From Planctomycetota bacterium (GTDB lineage Bacteria > Planctomycetota > UBA1135 > UBA2386): DNA of 64,000 nt. The notes under the pieces were generated by a model that saw only the letters and a list, made by a program, of their open reading frames with translations, did no database searches and was not told where the DNA came from. Positions 45,107-55,364 of this stretch are shown here, piece by piece. The position numbers and the translations under genes were made by a program. Location of the stretch: positions 1-64,000 of the forward strand of contig JAHBXX010000002.1 of assembly GCA_019636245.1 (NCBI GenBank), written 5' to 3'. Position 1 is the first letter of the stretch; every line of letters begins with the position of its first letter.

Positions 45107-46315
45107 TCAGCCAGGCACGACGATGCGGGCGGCCTTGGCGCGACCGACCTGGAGCACGTAGCTGCCGGGCCCCAGCTGGGCCTGCGGATCGGGCACCACG
45201 ACGCCGTCGACGCGCACGCCGCCGCCCTGGACGAGGCGGCGGCCTTCGCTGTTGGAGGCGGCGAGCCGCGCCGCGGCCAGGGCCGCCGGCAGCCAGGCCT
45301 TGCCGTCCCGCAGCAGGTCCGGTCCGAGCGCCACGGTCGGCAGGTCGTCCGGCAGCCCGCCGTCGCGGTGCACCCGGTCGTATTCGGCCCGGGCCGCAGC
45401 GGCGGCGGCGGTGCCGTGGAAACCCGCCACGATCGTCCCGGCCAGGGCGAACTTGGCCTCGAGCGGGTTCCGCAGCAGGTCCCGGACCGCCGGCTCCGCC
45501 AGGTCGGTGAGCAACAGGAAGTACTTCGCCAGCAGATCGTTCGGCACGCGCATCAACTTGCCGAACTGGCTCGAGGCAGACTCGGAGATGCCGACGTAGT
45601 TGCCGAGCGACTTCGACATCTTCTGGCTGCCGTCGAGCCCCTCGAGCAGGGGCATCGTGAGGCAGACCTGCGGCACCTGTCCTTCCTGAGCCTGCAGGTC
45701 GCGGCCGACCAGCAGGTTGAACAACTGGTCGCTGCCGCCGATCTCGACGTCGCAGCCCAGTTCCACCGAGTCCCAGCCCTGCAGCAGCGGATAGAGGAAC
45801 TCGTGCACGGCGATCGGCTGGCGTTGCTGGTGGCGCTTGTGGAAGTCGTCGCGCTCGAGCATGCGAGCCACCGTGTAACGGCTGGCCAGCGAGATGCAGT
45901 CGAGGAACGACTTCCTGTGGAACCACTCGCCGTTCTCGCGCTCCTCCACGCTGCCGATGTCGAGCACCGCACCCACCTGCGCCCGGTAGGTCTGCTTGTT
46001 GGCCTCGACCTGCTCGCGCGACAGCGGCGGCCGCGTCTTGTTGCGTCCCGACGGGTCGCCGACCATCGCCGTCACCGTGCCCCAGAGCACGATGACCCGA
46101 TGCCCGAGCCGCTGGAAGTCGCGCAGTTTGCGCAACGGCACCGTGTGTCCGAGATGGATGTCCGGCGAACTCGGATCGATGCCGAACTTGACCCGCAGCG
46201 GACGGCGGTCGGCGCGGCTCTGCTCGAGCCGACGGCGCAGGTCGGCCTCGTCGACGAGGTCGACGACGCCGCGGCGCAGCACGGCCATCTGCTCTTCGAC
46301 AGGGGCGAAATCCAC
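45107..46315 (-). CDS. tyrS: Tyrosyl-tRNA synthetase
   Basis: It charges tRNA-Tyr with tyrosine in the cytoplasm. The 402-residue protein starts at GTG 46315. The class I signatures are HLGH (54-57) and KMSKS (232-236). The Rossmann core contains KFGIDPSSPDIHLGH, and a C-terminal S4-like domain (LVQGGGVRVDGVVV) ends the protein. The KMSKS form and short length place it in the TyrZ-type branch. It lies 9 bases after a lipoprotein gene on the same strand, so the two are probably co-transcribed. The context gives no hint of regulation such as a T-box. Confidence 0.95.
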   Translation of the reverse strand: MDFAPVEEQMAVLRRGVVDLVDEADLRRRLEQSRADRRPLRVKFGIDPSSPDIHLGHTVPLRKLRDFQRLGHRVIVLWGTVTAMVGDPSGRNKTRPPLSREQVEANKQTYRAQVGAVLDIGSVEERENGEWFHRKSFLDCISLASRYTVARMLERDDFHKRHQQRQPIAVHEFLYPLLQGWDSVELGCDVEIGGSDQLFNLLVGRDLQAQEGQVPQVCLTMPLLEGLDGSQKMSKSLGNYVGISESASSQFGKLMRVPNDLLAKYFLLLTDLAEPAVRDLLRNPLEAKFALAGTIVAGFHGTAAAAAARAEYDRVHRDGGLPDDLPTVALGPDLLRDGKAWLPAALAAARLAASNSEGRRLVQGGGVRVDGVVVPDPQAQLGPGSYVLQVGRAKAARIVVPG

Positions 46316-46324
46316 CCCCGCTGC

Positions 46325-47374
46325 TTATCGGCGCGCCTGCCACCAGGCAAGCCAGGCGTCCCGATCCCCCGGCGGCAGGTCGATGCCAGCGACCTCGCGC
46401 AGAGCGACCGACGCCACCAGGGCCTGGTCGGGTCGACCGAAGCGGATCCGGTCGACGAGCAACGCCATCGCCGGCTCCCGCTCGTCGCCGGTGACGAACG
46501 CCGCGGCGACGAACACGTGCGGGAAGTGCGCGGGGTCGCCGCGGCGCAACGCCTCCTGCAGCCCCTGCAGCGGCGCGCGCGCCAACGCTTCGTGGCCGGC
46601 GGGCCACTGCGTCAACGCCAGGGAGGCCAGCGTCGTGCGCTGCACGGGCGCCCGGCGGCCGTCGATGCGCGCATGGCCTGGCATCAGGTCGACGCGCAGG
46701 TGGACGACCCGCCGCACGGCCTCGCCGGCGGCCGCGTCGACCCCGATCGGCACCACCAGGGGCGCCTCGCCCTCGAACTCGAACGGAGCCGGCAGCCACA
46801 CGAAGTCCTGGGTTCGCGTCGAACGCGTGCTGCCGTCGACGAAGGTGTCGTGGAACGCCAGCGTGACCGCGAAACCGCAGGGATCCTCGCCGCCGCGGGC
46901 GCCGAGTCGCACCGGCAGCGGCGGCGGCGCCACCTCGAGGTGCACGACGAAGGCGGCACCGAGCGGCGGCACGGCAGCCCCGTCGGCCGGCGCTCCGGCC
47001 AGCGCGAGCGCGGCTGTGGCCGCCGCGTGCCGCTGCCACCGCAGCCCACGCGCCACGGCCTCGTAGCCGCGCAAGGCCTCGGCGAACGGGGCCGGCAGCC
47101 CCGGGCGCTGGTAGGTCCCGACCAGCGCCTCGACCAGCTCCGGGTCGCCCTCCTCGGCGGCAGCCTGCAGGCGGCGCAGCACCCCACCGCAGAACTCGTT
47201 CAGCAACCACTGGTCGCCGCTGCCGGCGCCGCCGAACGGGATCGTCAGCGCGACGGGCGCCACCGCGGGCACGGCGGGATCGCCGCTCAGGTCGGCGTCC
47301 TCGTAGCTGGTCACGCAGCCGGCCATGACCGCAAGCGCCAGGGCGGCGCCAAGCCAGAGCGGCGACGCCCGCAT
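46325..47374 (-). CDS. Lipoprotein of unknown function, 349 aa
   Basis: ATG 47374 gives a lipoprotein signal ending MAGC (Cys20). The mature part is about 330 residues with helical segments (LLNEFCGGVLRRLQAAAEEGD, FAEALRGYEAVARGLRW) and a beta segment (GEAPLVVPIGVDAAAGEAVRRVVHLRVDLMPG). The last 120 residues again look like helical repeats and end WLAWWQARR. I recognise no family. It lies between rpsA and tyrS, 9 bases before the tyrS start, and probably shares a transcript with it. Upstream in-frame starts (47473) only add a low-complexity tail. Confidence 0.7.
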   Translation of the reverse strand: MRASPLWLGAALALAVMAGCVTSYEDADLSGDPAVPAVAPVALTIPFGGAGSGDQWLLNEFCGGVLRRLQAAAEEGDPELVEALVGTYQRPGLPAPFAEALRGYEAVARGLRWQRHAAATAALALAGAPADGAAVPPLGAAFVVHLEVAPPPLPVRLGARGGEDPCGFAVTLAFHDTFVDGSTRSTRTQDFVWLPAPFEFEGEAPLVVPIGVDAAAGEAVRRVVHLRVDLMPGHARIDGRRAPVQRTTLASLALTQWPAGHEALARAPLQGLQEALRRGDPAHFPHVFVAAAFVTGDEREPAMALLVDRIRFGRPDQALVASVALREVAGIDLPPGDRDAWLAWWQARR

Positions 47375-47479
47375 GCGCGACGCCGGACGGCCGTGCCCGG
47401 CCATGCCCGCCCCGACGGCTGCCGCGGCAGCCACCGGGGCCAGGCCCACCGCCGGCATCCGGCTACGGGCCAAGGGCGA

Positions 47480-49276
47480 TCAGGCGTCCGAGGACTCGTC
47501 GCGCTTCTGCGCCTCGCGGGCGCTGACGCGCTGACCGATGCCCTTGAGCTGGTCGGCCAGCGAACCGAGCGCCGGCGCCTTGGGCTGTTCCGGCTCGCGC
47601 GCTGCGGCCGGCTCGCTCTCGTCGCCCTCGTCGAAGTGGGCCTGGATCAGGGTCAGGCCGATCTTCCGCTCGTCGGTGTCGATCTTGATGATGCGGACCT
47701 CGACGCGCTGGCCGACCTTGACCACATCCTCGGGGTTGTCGACCTTGTGGTCGGCCAGCTCCGAGATGTGCAGCAGGCCCTCGAGACCGGGCTCCAGTTC
47801 GACGAACACGCCGAAGTTGGTGATCTTCGTGACCGTGCCCGGGACGCTGTCGCCGATGTGGTAGCGGGCCGGGATGTCGCCGCTCCAGGGGTCGGCCTGC
47901 AGCTGCTTCAGGCCGAGCGCGATGCGCTTCTTCTCCTGGTCGACGGACAGCACCACGCACTCGATCTCCTCGCCCTTCTTCACCACCTCGCTCGGGTTGG
48001 TGATCTTGCGCGTCCAGCTCATGTCGGTGATGTGCAGGAGACCGTCGATGCCCTCCTGCAGTTCGATGAACGCGCCGTAGTTGGTGAGGTTGCGCACCTT
48101 GCCGCGGATGACCGTGCCCGGCGGGTAGTGCTCGGCCACGAGGTCCCACGGGTTGACCTCGGTCTGCTTCATGCCGAGGCTGATCGTCTGCTTCTCGGTG
48201 TCGACCTCGAGCACGACGACCTCGACCTTGTCGCCCTGCTTGACGACCTCGTTCGGGTGGTTGACGCGCTTGGTCCACGACATCTCGGAGATGTGCACCA
48301 GGCCCTCGACGCCGTCCTCGAGCTTGACGAAGGCGCCGTAGCTCATCAGGTTGACGACCTCGCCCTGCACGCGCTTGCCGACCGGGTACTTCTCCGTGAT
48401 GTTCTCCCACGGCGACGCGGTCTTCTGCTTCATGCCGAGCGCGATGCGCTCGCGTTCGCGATCGACCTTCAGCACCTTGACCTCGACCTCGTCGTCGAGC
48501 TTCAGCACCTCCGACGGGTGGTTCACGCGGCCCCACGACATGTCGGTGATGTGCAGCAGGCCGTCGATGCCGCCGAGATCGACGAACACGCCGAAGTCGG
48601 CGATGTTCTTGACGATGCCGGTGCGGACCTGGCCCTCCTCGAGCTCGCTGAGCAGCTGCGCCTTCTTGGCCTCGCGCTCCTCCTCGATCAGCTTGCGGCG
48701 CGAGATGACGATGTTCATCCGCTCTTCGTCGATCTTGATGATGCGGGCCTCGATGTCCTTGCCGATCCAGTCGCCGATGTCGCCGGCGCGGCGGATGTTG
48801 ACTTGCGAGGCCGGCAGGAACACGGGCACGCCGATGTCGACCAGCAGGCCGCCCTTGATCTTGCGCAACACCAGCCCCTTGACCGTGTCGCCCTCCTTGT
48901 GCGTCTGGATGATGTTCTCCCAGCCGCGGATGCGGTCCGCCTTGCGCTTGCTCAGCAGGATGTAGCCCTCGGCGTCGTTGATCTGCTCGACGAGGCACTC
49001 GATCTCCATGCCCGGTTGCACGGCGAGCGGATCCGGGAACTCGTCGAGGGCGATCTGGCCCTCGGCCTTGTAGTTCACGTCGACCACCACGGTGCCGTCC
49101 TCCTGCACCTTGATGACCTTGCCCTTGACGATCTTGTTCGGGGCCAGCTCGGCGACGGTCTTGCCGATCGCCTGGTCGAGTTCGGCCAGGGTGGCGGTGC
49201 CGAGCGCCTCCGACGTGAGCCGCGACAGCTCGTCGGCGGACATCGAGAACTTCTTGATCAGATTCTTGCCGTGCAT
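47480..49276 (-). CDS. rpsA: Ribosomal protein bS1
   Basis: S1 binds mRNA on the small ribosomal subunit and helps initiation on leaders with weak or no Shine-Dalgarno sites. The 598-residue product contains six S1 domains, the full bacterial number. Domains 3-6 carry the strong repeats FGVFVDLGGIDGLLHITDMSW, YGAFVKLEDGVEGLVHISEMSW, YGAFIELQEGIDGLLHITDMSW and FGVFVELEPGLEGLLHISEL. The C-terminal 50 residues are acidic and disordered. The start at ATG 49276 lacks a clear ribosome site; ATG at 49243 is an alternative. It follows plsC and cmk, the conserved cmk-rpsA neighbourhood. Confidence 0.95.
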   Translation of the reverse strand: MHGKNLIKKFSMSADELSRLTSEALGTATLAELDQAIGKTVAELAPNKIVKGKVIKVQEDGTVVVDVNYKAEGQIALDEFPDPLAVQPGMEIECLVEQINDAEGYILLSKRKADRIRGWENIIQTHKEGDTVKGLVLRKIKGGLLVDIGVPVFLPASQVNIRRAGDIGDWIGKDIEARIIKIDEERMNIVISRRKLIEEEREAKKAQLLSELEEGQVRTGIVKNIADFGVFVDLGGIDGLLHITDMSWGRVNHPSEVLKLDDEVEVKVLKVDRERERIALGMKQKTASPWENITEKYPVGKRVQGEVVNLMSYGAFVKLEDGVEGLVHISEMSWTKRVNHPNEVVKQGDKVEVVVLEVDTEKQTISLGMKQTEVNPWDLVAEHYPPGTVIRGKVRNLTNYGAFIELQEGIDGLLHITDMSWTRKITNPSEVVKKGEEIECVVLSVDQEKKRIALGLKQLQADPWSGDIPARYHIGDSVPGTVTKITNFGVFVELEPGLEGLLHISELADHKVDNPEDVVKVGQRVEVRIIKIDTDERKIGLTLIQAHFDEGDESEPAAAREPEQPKAPALGSLADQLKGIGQRVSAREAQKRDESSDA

Positions 49277-49415
49277 CAAACGAAACGGGGTTGGGGGGAA
49301 GTAGGGGAACGACCGACGCGGATGTGCCCCGCTGCGCCGGCGCGAACGCCGGCCACCGGAGCGGCCACATTGCCACCGGCCGGACCATCCGGCAGGTGGT
49401 TGCCGTCGGCACGAC

Positions 49416-50165
49416 TCACGTCGCACCGCCGGCGGAAGAAGGAGAGGGAGTCTGGGATCGACCGTCGTCCATCGGACGCAGCGGGCAGCGGGCCAGGGTG
49501 GCGATCTCGGCCCGCAGGGCCTCGATGCCGCCCGGCGCCAGCACGCGCACCGCAGGCCAGGGTTCGCCGTAGCGCACCACGATGCGGTGCGGTCGCGGCA
49601 GCCAGGCGCCGCGCGGAAACGCCCGGTGCGCGCCGTCGATGCCGACGGGCAGCACCGGCGCGCCGGTGCGCCGCACCAGGAACTCGACGCCGGTCCGGAA
49701 CGGCGCCACCGTTCCGTCCGCGGAGCGGGTGCCCTCGGGGAACAGCCCCACCACCTCGCCGGCACGCAGGCAATCGGCGATGATGCGCATCGCTTCCTTG
49801 GAAGGAGCGGTGCGATCGATCAGCGTGACGCCGACCTGGGCCAGCCACCAGCGCATCGGCCGCAACCGCGCGAGTCCGGCCTGCGCCAGGAACCCGACCC
49901 AGCGCCGGGCCGAGATGCCGATCATCGGCGGGTCGAGGTAGCTCGCGTGGTTGGCGACCACCAGCACCGGCCCGCTCGCAGGCAGCCGTTCGCTGCCCTC
50001 GATGCGAAGCCGGAAGTAGAGCCGGCTCAGCCACAGCACGCTGTACTTGGAGACGTTCCAGACCAGGGCGCTGCGCCGCACGCGGCGCAGCGGTTCGGCG
50101 GCCTTCGCCGCCGGCGGGCACAGGCCCGGGGGCCCAGGCTCGGGCGCGGTCGCACCGGCGCTCAC
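49416..50165 (-). CDS. plsC: 1-acyl-sn-glycerol-3-phosphate acyltransferase (PlsC family)
   Basis: It acylates lysophosphatidic acid to phosphatidic acid at the inner membrane. The 249-residue protein has the HX4D motif NHASYLD (72-78), with catalytic His73 and Asp78, and the substrate motif FPEGTRS (142-148). A hydrophobic segment lies near 42-52. GVTLIDRT and the IDGAHRAFPRG block fit the family. The GTG start overlaps the cmk stop (GTGA). The cmk-plsC-rpsA order matches gene neighbourhoods seen in other bacteria. The 139-base gap before rpsA shows no clear promoter, so all three may be one transcript. Confidence 0.9.
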   Translation of the reverse strand: MSAGATAPEPGPPGLCPPAAKAAEPLRRVRRSALVWNVSKYSVLWLSRLYFRLRIEGSERLPASGPVLVVANHASYLDPPMIGISARRWVGFLAQAGLARLRPMRWWLAQVGVTLIDRTAPSKEAMRIIADCLRAGEVVGLFPEGTRSADGTVAPFRTGVEFLVRRTGAPVLPVGIDGAHRAFPRGAWLPRPHRIVVRYGEPWPAVRVLAPGGIEALRAEIATLARCPLRPMDDGRSQTPSPSSAGGAT

Positions 50166-50905
50166 GGCGCCTCCGCCTGCCGGCGGTCGCCTTGCCGGAC
50201 ATGGTCGTACAGCCGCTGCACCACGGCCTCGGTGGTCATCCCGGTGGTGTCGACGTAGAGCGCATCGGCGGCCTGGCGCAGCGGCGCATCGGAGCGCGTG
50301 CTGTCGAGGCGGTCGCGCACCAGGATCTCGTCGAGCACGTCGGCGGCACTGACGTCACGTCCCTGGCGCTCGAAGTCCTGGCTGCGACGCCGCGCGCGCT
50401 CGGCCGGGGCGGCATCGAGGTAGACCTTCCACCGCGCGCGGGGGAAGACCACCGAGCCCATGTCGCGACCCTCGGCGACCACCGGTCCCTGCACAGCCAC
50501 CGCCCGCTGCAGGTCTCGCATCGCGGTGCGCACGAACGGCAGCGCCGAAACCGCCGAGACCTGCGATTCGACCTCGCGCACGCGCAGGTGCGCGGTCACG
50601 TCGCGGCCGTTCAGCAGCACGCGGCCGGCCTGCAGTTCGAGGCGCGCCGCCGCCAGTGCCGCCCGCATGCGCGCGGCACCGTGGTCGGCGTCCCCGGCGC
50701 ACTCGGCGGGTGCGCAGCCGGACTGCAGGAAGTGCCACGTGACGGCGCGGTACATCGCGCCCGTGTCGAGGAAGGCGAAACCGAGCCGCGCCGCCAGGAG
50801 CCGCGCCACCGTGCTCTTGCCGGCTCCTGACGGACCGTCGATGGCGACGACCGCCGTGGGCGTCGCCGAGGCGTCGGCCGTGGAGTCGGGGACAGCAGGG
50901 GGCAC
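50162..50905 (-). CDS. cmk: Cytidylate kinase
   Basis: It phosphorylates CMP and dCMP with ATP. The 247-residue product has the P-loop GPSGAGKST (24-32), LDTGAMYRAVTW, the CMP-specific insert region, VAEGRDMGSVVFP and a DxxDxxR-like segment (DRLDSTRSDAPL), all typical of Cmk. The GTG at 50905 is the start because no ATG precedes the P-loop. No ribosome site is visible. A promoter at 51022-51051 would give a leader of about 110 bases. The stop overlaps the plsC start. Cmk makes CDP for DNA and lipid synthesis, which fits its neighbours. Confidence 0.94.
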   Translation of the reverse strand: MPPAVPDSTADASATPTAVVAIDGPSGAGKSTVARLLAARLGFAFLDTGAMYRAVTWHFLQSGCAPAECAGDADHGAARMRAALAAARLELQAGRVLLNGRDVTAHLRVREVESQVSAVSALPFVRTAMRDLQRAVAVQGPVVAEGRDMGSVVFPRARWKVYLDAAPAERARRRSQDFERQGRDVSAADVLDEILVRDRLDSTRSDAPLRQAADALYVDTTGMTTEAVVQRLYDHVRQGDRRQAEAP

Positions 50906-51021
50906 GCAGGCAGTGGGGAGAGTTGTGGAATCCAGTCGATCCGACTTGGAAAAGATCGCGGCCGGACCGCGACCGCGGCCGACGATCCGGTGGTCGGAAC
51001 CTGTCCGACGGAGGGCCGAGC

Positions 51022-51051
51022 AGTCTAGCCACCGCGGGGCGGGGGCTGCAA
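51022..51051 (-). promoter_or_regulatory. Promoter of the cmk-plsC-rpsA operon
   Basis: On the minus strand TTGCAG (51051-51046) and TAGACT (51027-51022) are 18 bases apart, a good sigma-70 match. It lies between the lpxH stop and the cmk start. Confidence 0.65.
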
Positions 51052-51100
51052 CGGCGAAGTCCTCCTTGGGCGCGCGGAAGGGGCTCGCCAGGACGTCCCT

Positions 51101-51910
51101 TCAGGCCGCGAACGGGCAGGAATCCGGGACGGGCACCGGTTCGCAGCGGCCGCTCGCGTCGAAACGGACCGGCCGGAGGCGGTCGCCGCGGGCCTCGAGG
51201 CCCACCGCCGTCGCGTCGAAGGCGGGCAGCACCCAGTACTCGCCGGGGTCGCAGGCGCCGTGGGCGAAGCGGTGGATGTGGCCGAACACCAGCCGCCCGG
51301 CGCCCGTGGCGAAGACCGCCCCGAGGGCGGCCAGCGTCGGCAGGAAGCGCTGCGGGTCGCCGCGCCCGACCACCTGCTGGCTCTTCGCCCGGGCGCGCTC
51401 GGCCGCCCGAAGCGCCAGACGCAGCGGCAGCCGGCGGGCGATCGCCCGCGTCAGCGGATGCCGCAACCAGCGTTTGGCCCGCTGGTAGGGCAGGTCGTTC
51501 TGGCACAGTTCGTCCCCGTGCAGCAACACGGTGTCGGCACCCGCCAGCACCCCCCGCAGCCCCCCCGCGACCAGGCGCACCCCGCTCGCCGCGACGAACT
51601 CGGAACCCAGCAAGTAGTCGCGGTTGCCCGGCAACAGCACGACCTCGGTACCGGCCGACGTGGCCGCCGCGAAGTGCGCCGCCACGTCGCGCCAGACGCC
51701 GACGTGCACCTGGCGCGCGCTGACGTAGGCATCGAACAGGTCGCCGAGCACGAGCACCCGGGCGGCGGCGGCCCGGGCGGCCTGCAGCACCCCCACGAGG
51801 TTTGCCACCGCCTGGGCAGCGCCCTCGCCGAGGTGCAGGTCCGAGACGAGGAACGACGGCCGTCCGTCGCCACCGAGCGGCGCCAGCGGCGTGCCGAGCA
51901 CGCTCGTCAC
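51101..51910 (-). CDS. lpxH: UDP-2,3-diacylglucosamine diphosphatase
   Basis: LpxH cleaves UDP-2,3-diacylglucosamine to lipid X in lipid A synthesis, on the cytoplasmic face of the inner membrane. The 269-residue protein has the calcineurin-type metal motifs SDLHLG (23-28), GDLFD (56-60), GNRDYLLG (95-102), [15 protein letters not shown] (129-143) and GHIHR (210-214). The GNRD and HGDELC forms are those of LpxH, not of generic metallophosphoesterases. The GTG start overlaps the stop of the GH42-like gene. It is the last gene of a four-gene operon with a regulator, which could control lipid A supply. Confidence 0.9.
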   Translation of the reverse strand: MTSVLGTPLAPLGGDGRPSFLVSDLHLGEGAAQAVANLVGVLQAARAAAARVLVLGDLFDAYVSARQVHVGVWRDVAAHFAAATSAGTEVVLLPGNRDYLLGSEFVAASGVRLVAGGLRGVLAGADTVLLHGDELCQNDLPYQRAKRWLRHPLTRAIARRLPLRLALRAAERARAKSQQVVGRGDPQRFLPTLAALGAVFATGAGRLVFGHIHRFAHGACDPGEYWVLPAFDATAVGLEARGDRLRPVRFDASGRCEPVPVPDSCPFAA

Positions 51911-54003
51911 CGCGCCACCTCGAGCAGCAGCACGCCGAACGGGTCGAGTTCCAGTTCGAAGCGCGACCCGGTGCCGAGGTCGGCGCCGGCCAGGTGCCGG
52001 AGCGCACGCGCGGCCCGCAACTCCAACTGCACCGGGCGCGGGCCGGCCGCCGCCAGGTGCTGCAGCAGGGTCGGCTCCTCGAGCGCATTCACGCGCACGG
52101 CCAGCACTTCGCGGCCGTCGCGCAGGCGCAGCTGCCGGCGCAGCAGGCAAGTGGGCAGCCCTTCGCCGCGCAGGTCGAACGCCGGCTCGACACCGGCCTG
52201 CCGCAGGACCGAGCGCACGCGCTGGCGCAGGTCGCGCGCCGGACCGATCGCGGCCTGGTCGACGCGCCAGCGGTCGTAACCGCACACCGGCGCGTTCAGG
52301 TAGACGGCGCGACCGCGGCCTTGCCCCTGCTCGAGGAACGCCACGCCGTCCGGGCGCCGTTCGCCCAGGCGCCCCTGCAGGCCCTGCTCGGCCAGCGGCA
52401 GCCCCGCGCCGCGCGCGGTGCTGCGACCCTGGCGCACGAGCAGGTCCGCCCAGGCCAGGCTGCGCTCGGTGACGCCGAACAGGCCGTCGAGGGCGCCGCC
52501 GGACCGGCGCCGCAGCGTCCCGTCGTAGAGCGCCGGGCTGTGGTCGGCCAGCAGGGTGCCGCCGGCCCGCACGTAGGCACCGATGGCCTGGACGGCGCGG
52601 TCGGCGAGCGCGATCGTCGCCGGCAGCACCAGGCAGCGCGGCCGTTCGACCAGCAATCGCTCCGGCAGCTCCGCCTCGCCGACGAACCGAGGTTCGACGC
52701 CGAGGTCCTGCAGCAGCCGGATCCAGCCGAGGCGGGCCGCCTGGCTGGTGCTGTGCTGGCGCTCGTAGGACCCGAGCCGCCGGACCCAGGTCATGCCGTC
52801 TTGCGCCGAGTCGAGCATCCACCACACCCGGACGGACGACTGCGACTCGACGACCCAGACCGGGTCGGCCACCACCGTGGCGCCGGCGCACGCATCGAGA
52901 GCGGGCCGCAGCCGCGCCAGTTCGTCGCCGACGGCGCGACCGTAGGCGGTCGCGGAACCATCGGCGCCGGCGACGGTGGCGTCGTTCCAGACGACGACGC
53001 CGCACAGGCCGTCGGCGGCCATCGCCGACAGGCTCGCCCGCACGTACGCCTCGATCGGCGCCGCCGCCCAGGCCGAGCCGGCCGCCGGCGCGAACAGCGT
53101 CGTGTAGCGGTGGGCGCCCATCGGCAGCAGGCTGCGGGCGAGTTCGGGCGCGCCGCCGATCGCGTACGGCTCCGCCATCGACAACGGCGGCAGCAGCCGG
53201 GCGAAGTGGTTGCCGCCGAAGGCGCCCGGCACCTGCAGGCCCGTGAGTCCGATCGGCACCGACGGCGCCGCCGTGCGCACCACGGCGGCGATCGCGTGCA
53301 CCGCCGCCGCGAACTGCGTGTCGACGAACTCCTGCCGCAGCGCGAACGGGCGCAGGTCGGCGGGCAGTTCGACGTCACCGAGCTCCCGCCGGCGCACCTG
53401 GTCGGTGGTCGGCGCGACCACGTCCTCCCAGCGGGCGAAGTGGGCGCCGAGCGCTTCGTTCGCCGCGTCCAGCGACGGGTGACGGTCGCGCAGGAAGGTG
53501 CGGAAGGCGCCCGCGCAGTGTTCGCAGCGGCAGGTGTCGAGCGGGGCATCGTGGCGCGTGGCCGACGCCTCGTCCGCCAGGGCGATGAACAGGAGGCCGG
53601 GCCCGCGCACGCGTTCGGCCTCCGCCGCCGCCGCCACCGCCGCGCGCGCGACGAGGTCGGGAGCGGCGAAGCACTGCGGCCGCACCAGCACGGCCGGGTC
53701 GCGGGACCGCTCGTAGGCCTGCACGATCGGTCGCCACTCCTCGTCGCGCAGTTCCAGCAGGCCCTTGCCGAGCGGCTGGTCGAGGTAGTAGCCGAGCCCT
53801 TGGTCGACGAGCGGGCGCGGGTCGCCACCGCGTGGCAGTTGCACCGCGTCGCAGCCGAACTGCGGCGCCAGCGCCGTGCGCTCCGCCGCGGCGCACCAGA
53901 GGATGGCGTGGAACCGGTCCGGCGGCGCCTGGGCGGGCAACACGGCGATGCCGAGCAGGATCGCCGCCGCACCCGGACCGCCATGCCGTACGCCGCGCCT
54001 CAT
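51907..54003 (-). CDS. Secreted GH42-like glycoside hydrolase
   Basis: The ATG at 54003 overlaps the regulator stop (ATGA) and gives 698 residues with a signal peptide ([15 protein letters not shown]). Residues 30-350 look like a TIM barrel. [29 protein letters not shown] (158-186) matches the Cys-rich zinc-type motif and the following helix of GH42 beta-galactosidases. Glu145 in LADEAS is a plausible acid/base. A nucleophile is not evident. A flavodoxin-like beta-galactosidase trimerisation domain is likely around 400-600 ([33 protein letters not shown]). It probably acts on an exported glycan in the periplasm. Its operon with an NtrC-type regulator and lpxH is unusual. Confidence 0.75.
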   Translation of the reverse strand: MRRGVRHGGPGAAAILLGIAVLPAQAPPDRFHAILWCAAAERTALAPQFGCDAVQLPRGGDPRPLVDQGLGYYLDQPLGKGLLELRDEEWRPIVQAYERSRDPAVLVRPQCFAAPDLVARAAVAAAAEAERVRGPGLLFIALADEASATRHDAPLDTCRCEHCAGAFRTFLRDRHPSLDAANEALGAHFARWEDVVAPTTDQVRRRELGDVELPADLRPFALRQEFVDTQFAAAVHAIAAVVRTAAPSVPIGLTGLQVPGAFGGNHFARLLPPLSMAEPYAIGGAPELARSLLPMGAHRYTTLFAPAAGSAWAAAPIEAYVRASLSAMAADGLCGVVVWNDATVAGADGSATAYGRAVGDELARLRPALDACAGATVVADPVWVVESQSSVRVWWMLDSAQDGMTWVRRLGSYERQHSTSQAARLGWIRLLQDLGVEPRFVGEAELPERLLVERPRCLVLPATIALADRAVQAIGAYVRAGGTLLADHSPALYDGTLRRRSGGALDGLFGVTERSLAWADLLVRQGRSTARGAGLPLAEQGLQGRLGERRPDGVAFLEQGQGRGRAVYLNAPVCGYDRWRVDQAAIGPARDLRQRVRSVLRQAGVEPAFDLRGEGLPTCLLRRQLRLRDGREVLAVRVNALEEPTLLQHLAAAGPRPVQLELRAARALRHLAGADLGTGSRFELELDPFGVLLLEVAR

Positions 54004-55364
54004 TCGATGCCGTAGTCCTTCAGCTTCTCCCACAGCACCTTGCGCGAGATGCCGAGCACCGCGGCTGCCTTCGTGCGGTGGCCGCCGACGCCGCGCAGAA
54101 CGGTCTTCAGGTGCTCGCGCTCGGCCTCGACCAGCACCTCGCGCAACGAACGCAGCGCCGTCGGCGGTTCGAGGGCGGCGCGACGCGACTTGTCGACCGG
54201 CAGCAGGTGCTCCTTCTTCAGCACCGTCGCGCCGCCCGCCATCGCGATCGCCTGGGCGCATCGGTTCTCCAGCTCGCGCACGTTGCCCGGCCACGAGTAG
54301 CCGGCCATCGCCTCGAGCACGTCGGTCTTGACCGTGTAGTGCCGGCCGCCGCCGAGCTTCTCCAGGAAGTGCTGCACGAGCAGCGGCAGGTCGCCCTCGC
54401 GCTCGCGCAGCGGCGGCAGCCGGATCGGCACGACGTTGAGGCGGTAGTAGAGATCCTCGCGGAACCGGCCGGCCCGCACGTGGTCGAGCAGCGGCACCTT
54501 GGTGGCGGCGACCACGCGGATGTCCACCCGCACCAGGCTCTCGCCGCCGACGCGCTCGAACTCGCGTTCCTGCAGGACGCGCAGCAGCTTGACCTGGACG
54601 GACAGTGGCATGTCGTCGATGTCGTCGAGGAAGATCGTGCCGCCGTCGGCGACCTCGAAGCGGCCGCGGCGCTGGCGTTGGGCATCGGTGAACGCGCCCT
54701 TCTCGTGCCCGAACAGCTCCGTCTCGAGCAGCGTGTCCGGCAGGGCGCCGCACGACAGGGCGACGAACGCCTTGTCGCGGCGCGGGCTCAGCAGGTGCAG
54801 GGCGCGGGCGATGCGCTCCTTGCCGGTGCCGCTCTCGCCCTCGATCAGCACCGATGCGTCGGTCGGGGCCACGGTGCGCACCGTCTTCACCACGCTCTGC
54901 ATCGCCCGGCTCTGGCCGATCACGCCGGGCAGACCCTGGCCGTGACTGCCCTGCAGCTCCTCGCGCAGCCGCTGGTTCTCCGACAGGAGGGCGCGGAACC
55001 GGGCGATCCGCCGCAGCCGCTCGAGCACGTGCTCGTTGAGGAACGGCTTCTGGATGTAGTCGTCGGCCCCGAGGCGCATCGCCTCGACGGCGTGCTCGAC
55101 GGTCGCATAGGCCGTCATCACCAGCACCTCGGTGTCCGGTCGGACCCGCTTGGCCGCCGCCAGCACCTGCATGCCGTCGGCGCCGGGCAGGCGCACGTCG
55201 GTGACGACAACGTCGAAGCTGCGCTGGCCGAGCACTTCGATCGCGCGCTTGCCGTCCGCCACGTGCTCGACCTCGTAGCCGTCGGCCTCGAGGTCGTCGC
55301 GCAGCGTCACGGCGATCGTCTGCTCGTCCTCGACGAGCAGGACCCGCATCGATCCCGGGCTCAT
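54000..55364 (-). CDS. NtrC-family sigma-54-dependent response regulator
   Basis: The 454-residue protein has a receiver domain (7-120) with Asp56 in VTDVRLPG, the AAA+ domain (145-380) with Walker A GESGTGKE (176-183), and a Fis-type helix-turn-helix at the C-terminus ([17 protein letters not shown]). The sigma-54 contact loop reads GAFTDA (223-228) instead of GAFTGA. Walker B reads FLDDID (245-250), where the usual Glu is Asp. Both are tolerated in some homologues, but together they leave activity uncertain. It should activate sigma-54 promoters after phosphorylation. No histidine kinase is adjacent. Both ends overlap neighbouring genes by ATGA. Confidence 0.9.
   Translation of the reverse strand: MSPGSMRVLLVEDEQTIAVTLRDDLEADGYEVEHVADGKRAIEVLGQRSFDVVVTDVRLPGADGMQVLAAAKRVRPDTEVLVMTAYATVEHAVEAMRLGADDYIQKPFLNEHVLERLRRIARFRALLSENQRLREELQGSHGQGLPGVIGQSRAMQSVVKTVRTVAPTDASVLIEGESGTGKERIARALHLLSPRRDKAFVALSCGALPDTLLETELFGHEKGAFTDAQRQRRGRFEVADGGTIFLDDIDDMPLSVQVKLLRVLQEREFERVGGESLVRVDIRVVAATKVPLLDHVRAGRFREDLYYRLNVVPIRLPPLREREGDLPLLVQHFLEKLGGGRHYTVKTDVLEAMAGYSWPGNVRELENRCAQAIAMAGGATVLKKEHLLPVDKSRRAALEPPTALRSLREVLVEAEREHLKTVLRGVGGHRTKAAAVLGISRKVLWEKLKDYGIE

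Noticed and set aside
42149..49783. A plus-strand frame of about 2500 codons
   Set aside because: It lies antisense to tyrS, rpsA and plsC, has no family motif, and its composition is that of a shadow frame.
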